DNA of 6,689 nucleotides from Candidatus Bathyarchaeota archaeon. GTDB taxonomy: Archaea; Thermoproteota; Bathyarchaeia; TCS64. The stretch spans positions 1 through 6,689 of the forward strand of contig WJIV01000178.1 in the NCBI GenBank assembly GCA_014730055.1, read 5' to 3'. Of this stretch, positions 5,657 through 6,689 are shown piece after piece (positions within the stretch are counted from its first letter, which is position 1; each line of letters opens with the position of its first letter). Both the position numbers and the translations under genes were made by a program. The notes beneath the pieces were generated by a model that made no database searches, was not told where the DNA came from, and was given only the letters and a program-made list of their open reading frames with translations.

Positions 5657-6370
5657 TTAAATTCCCAGTGCCTTTTTCTGAGCCGCTATGATCTCTTTGA
5701 TGCCTTTTTCGGCTAGATCAAGCATCTGATTCATCTGGTCTCTGGTGAAGGCCTTCTCCTCGGCTGTTCCTTGTACCTCCACGAGTCCACCGCTCTCAGT
5801 CATAACTATATTCATATCGACGTCAACAGTTGAGTCGAGTTCATAGTCCAAGTCCAGAATAGCCTCATCGTTCTTGATGCCAACACTGACAGCGGCGACC
5901 ATCTCACTCATAGGAAAGACCTCAATCTCCCCTTCATCTTTCATCGTGCGCAGTGCCTGGTAGAGCGCCACCGCACCGCCTGTAATGCTGGCGCAACGGG
6001 TTCCACCATCGGCGTCGATGACATCGCAGTCGATATAAATAGAGTTTGGGCCTATGGCCTCCACGTCAACAACGGCACGCAGGCTACGGCCAATTAGACG
6101 TCTAATTTCAACGCCACGTGAGTCAACTCTGCTCCCCCATGGGCGGGATTTACGGCTTTCCGTTGATCCTGGAAGCATGCTGTATTCGCTTGTAACCCAT
6201 CCACCGGGAAGATCCTGCGCGAGCTTCCAATGTGGTGCTCCGGGCTGAACGGAAGCACTGCATAACACCCGGGTATCGCCGAAACTGACGAGTACAGAAC
6301 CTTTGGGGTGTTTCTGGAAGCCGATATCAAAGTTTAGGTTGCGGAGTTCATCGTGTGCGCGTTGAGTCAT
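5657..6370 (-). CDS. rph: Ribonuclease PH (tRNA nucleotidyltransferase)
   Basis: This is a complete 237-residue RNase PH, the usual length for the family. It is a phosphorolytic 3'-5' exoribonuclease that trims the 3' ends of tRNA precursors, releasing nucleoside diphosphates, and works as a hexameric ring. Diagnostic blocks in order are GSVLVSFGDTRVLCSASV (24-41), GWVTSEYSMLPGST (57-70), EIRRLIGRSLRAVVD (88-102), the phosphate-binding DADGGTRCASITG (119-131, Arg125) with upstream Arg85, and the metal-binding DYELDSTVDVDMN (175-187, Asp179 and Asp185). Full RNase PH blocks such as SEYSMLPGST and EIRRLIGRSLRAVVD, and no extra domains, argue against the archaeal exosome paralogues Rrp41/Rrp42. 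No Shine-Dalgarno sequence precedes the ATG; TATA-like boxes lie upstream. G+C content is higher than in the left-hand genes. If the host is archaeal, acquisition from bacteria is the likely origin. Confidence 0.96.
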   Translation of the reverse strand: MTQRAHDELRNLNFDIGFQKHPKGSVLVSFGDTRVLCSASVQPGAPHWKLAQDLPGGWVTSEYSMLPGSTESRKSRPWGSRVDSRGVEIRRLIGRSLRAVVDVEAIGPNSIYIDCDVIDADGGTRCASITGGAVALYQALRTMKDEGEIEVFPMSEMVAAVSVGIKNDEAILDLDYELDSTVDVDMNIVMTESGGLVEVQGTAEEKAFTRDQMNQMLDLAEKGIKEIIAAQKKALGI

Positions 6371-6379
6371 AGATACTAA

Positions 6380-6414
6380 TTATAGTTGGTTATAGTTAAT
6401 TCTTGAGGATATAA
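6380..6414 (-). promoter_or_regulatory. rph promoter region with TTATAGTT direct repeat
   Basis: On the plus strand TTATAGTT occurs at 6380-6387 and 6390-6397, a 10-nt period of about one helical turn. On the coding strand this reads AACTATAA twice. The distal copy is centred about 24 nt before the ATG at 6370, suiting a leaderless start. A second candidate, TTATAT (6414-6409), would give a leader of about 16 nt. One TATA copy may be the core promoter and the other a regulator or duplicate element. The sequence does not decide which. Confidence 0.4.
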
Positions 6415-6689
6415 GCGTGTATCGATTTTAAAAATTTAGATATTTAGTATCCGGCCTGCTTTTGTAAAAAACCCTATTTTCTTCTAGGAAAATTCTAATA
6501 TTTTTCAGTTTAATCTGTATAAAAGAAAGCCAAGGAAAAATTTTTCCCACCTTTGTCTTTTTTCTTGATTGTCTTATAATTGGTATAAACTTCATTGTAA
6601 TTGTTCACGCACCATTGAGCGAAAATGCAGTCCCTGAAAGTAGACTAGGTCATAGGATTTTCTTTGACCCGGTAAGAGATAAGATCATG
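6415..6689. other. AT-rich intergenic region with T-runs, no supported gene
   Basis: No convincing reading frame crosses this stretch. It holds T-runs on both strands: six T at 6558-6563 on plus, six T at 6471-6466 on minus, and TTTTT at 6541-6545. These could end archaeal transcripts arriving from either side. On the minus strand, 14 sense codons are open from the right edge to TAG at 6647-6645. That could be the last codons of a neighbour or mean nothing. Confidence 0.4.
6534..6547. terminator. Perfect 14-bp palindrome GGAAAAATTTTTCC with T-runs, possible bidirectional terminator
   Basis: The palindrome is continuous with no loop bases, so as RNA it would need an open AT centre, which makes a classical hairpin weak. 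It is flanked on the plus side by TCTTTTTTC and on the minus side by TTTCTTTTATAC, so transcripts in either direction meet T-rich tracts. A terminator role is inference. A protein-binding site is the alternative. Confidence 0.25.

Noticed and set aside
6054..6330. Short plus- and minus-strand frames overlapping rph
   Set aside because: They are shadows of the RNase PH reading frame, whose conserved motifs cover the same bases.
6645..6689. Minus-strand frame open from the right edge to TAG
   Set aside because: Fourteen codons are too few to call a gene end; frames of this length are expected by chance.
1..6689. CRISPR array, transposase, integrase or toxin-antitoxin pair
   Set aside because: I saw no regularly spaced repeats, terminal inverted repeats or proteins of these families on either strand.

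Overview
This 6.7 kb window carries five protein genes and two gene-poor stretches. It most likely comes from an archaeon. Several starts lack a Shine-Dalgarno sequence but have an AT-rich TATA-like box about 25-30 nt upstream, which fits leaderless or short-leader transcripts. One gene encodes a long secreted protein with 15 N-glycosylation sequons and a C-terminal membrane anchor, which is typical of archaeal surface proteins. Against this, the rph gene is a plain bacterial-type RNase PH, so a bacterial host or gene transfer from bacteria cannot be excluded. No rRNA, intact tRNA, CRISPR array or insertion sequence is visible.

Left part (1-3668, minus strand, about 35-40% G+C in lines sampled by eye). 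In transcription order there is a secreted, membrane-anchored solenoid (beta-helix-like) surface protein, a GNAT N-acetyltransferase, and a major facilitator transporter whose C-terminus runs off the left edge. The GNAT gene and the transporter are 57 nt apart and are probably co-transcribed.

Middle (3669-5202). A divergent intergenic region holds the promoter of the surface protein. It also holds two tandem operator-like palindromes in front of a plus-strand DHA3-type drug-efflux transporter, whose coding sequence is visibly richer in G+C (about 50-58% in sampled lines).

Right part. Positions 5203-5656 contain no solid gene but much small structure: a palindrome resembling the upstream operator, a TATA-like element, a second unrelated palindrome, a strong hairpin, a 46-codon ORF that looks like a signal peptide, and on the minus strand a degenerate tRNA-like remnant just after the rph stop. 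The rph gene (5657-6370, minus strand) encodes a complete RNase PH with its phosphate-binding and metal-binding residues intact. Its promoter region has a TTATAGTT direct repeat. Positions 6371-6689 are AT-rich, with T-runs and a perfect 14-bp palindrome, and contain no supported gene.

Taken together this is an accessory-type neighbourhood: two drug-efflux-class transporters, an acetyltransferase and a cell-surface protein next to a tRNA-processing exonuclease. No complete new multi-gene system is evident. The items most worth a second look are the tRNA remnant beside rph, the tandem operators at the efflux gene, and the solenoid surface protein.
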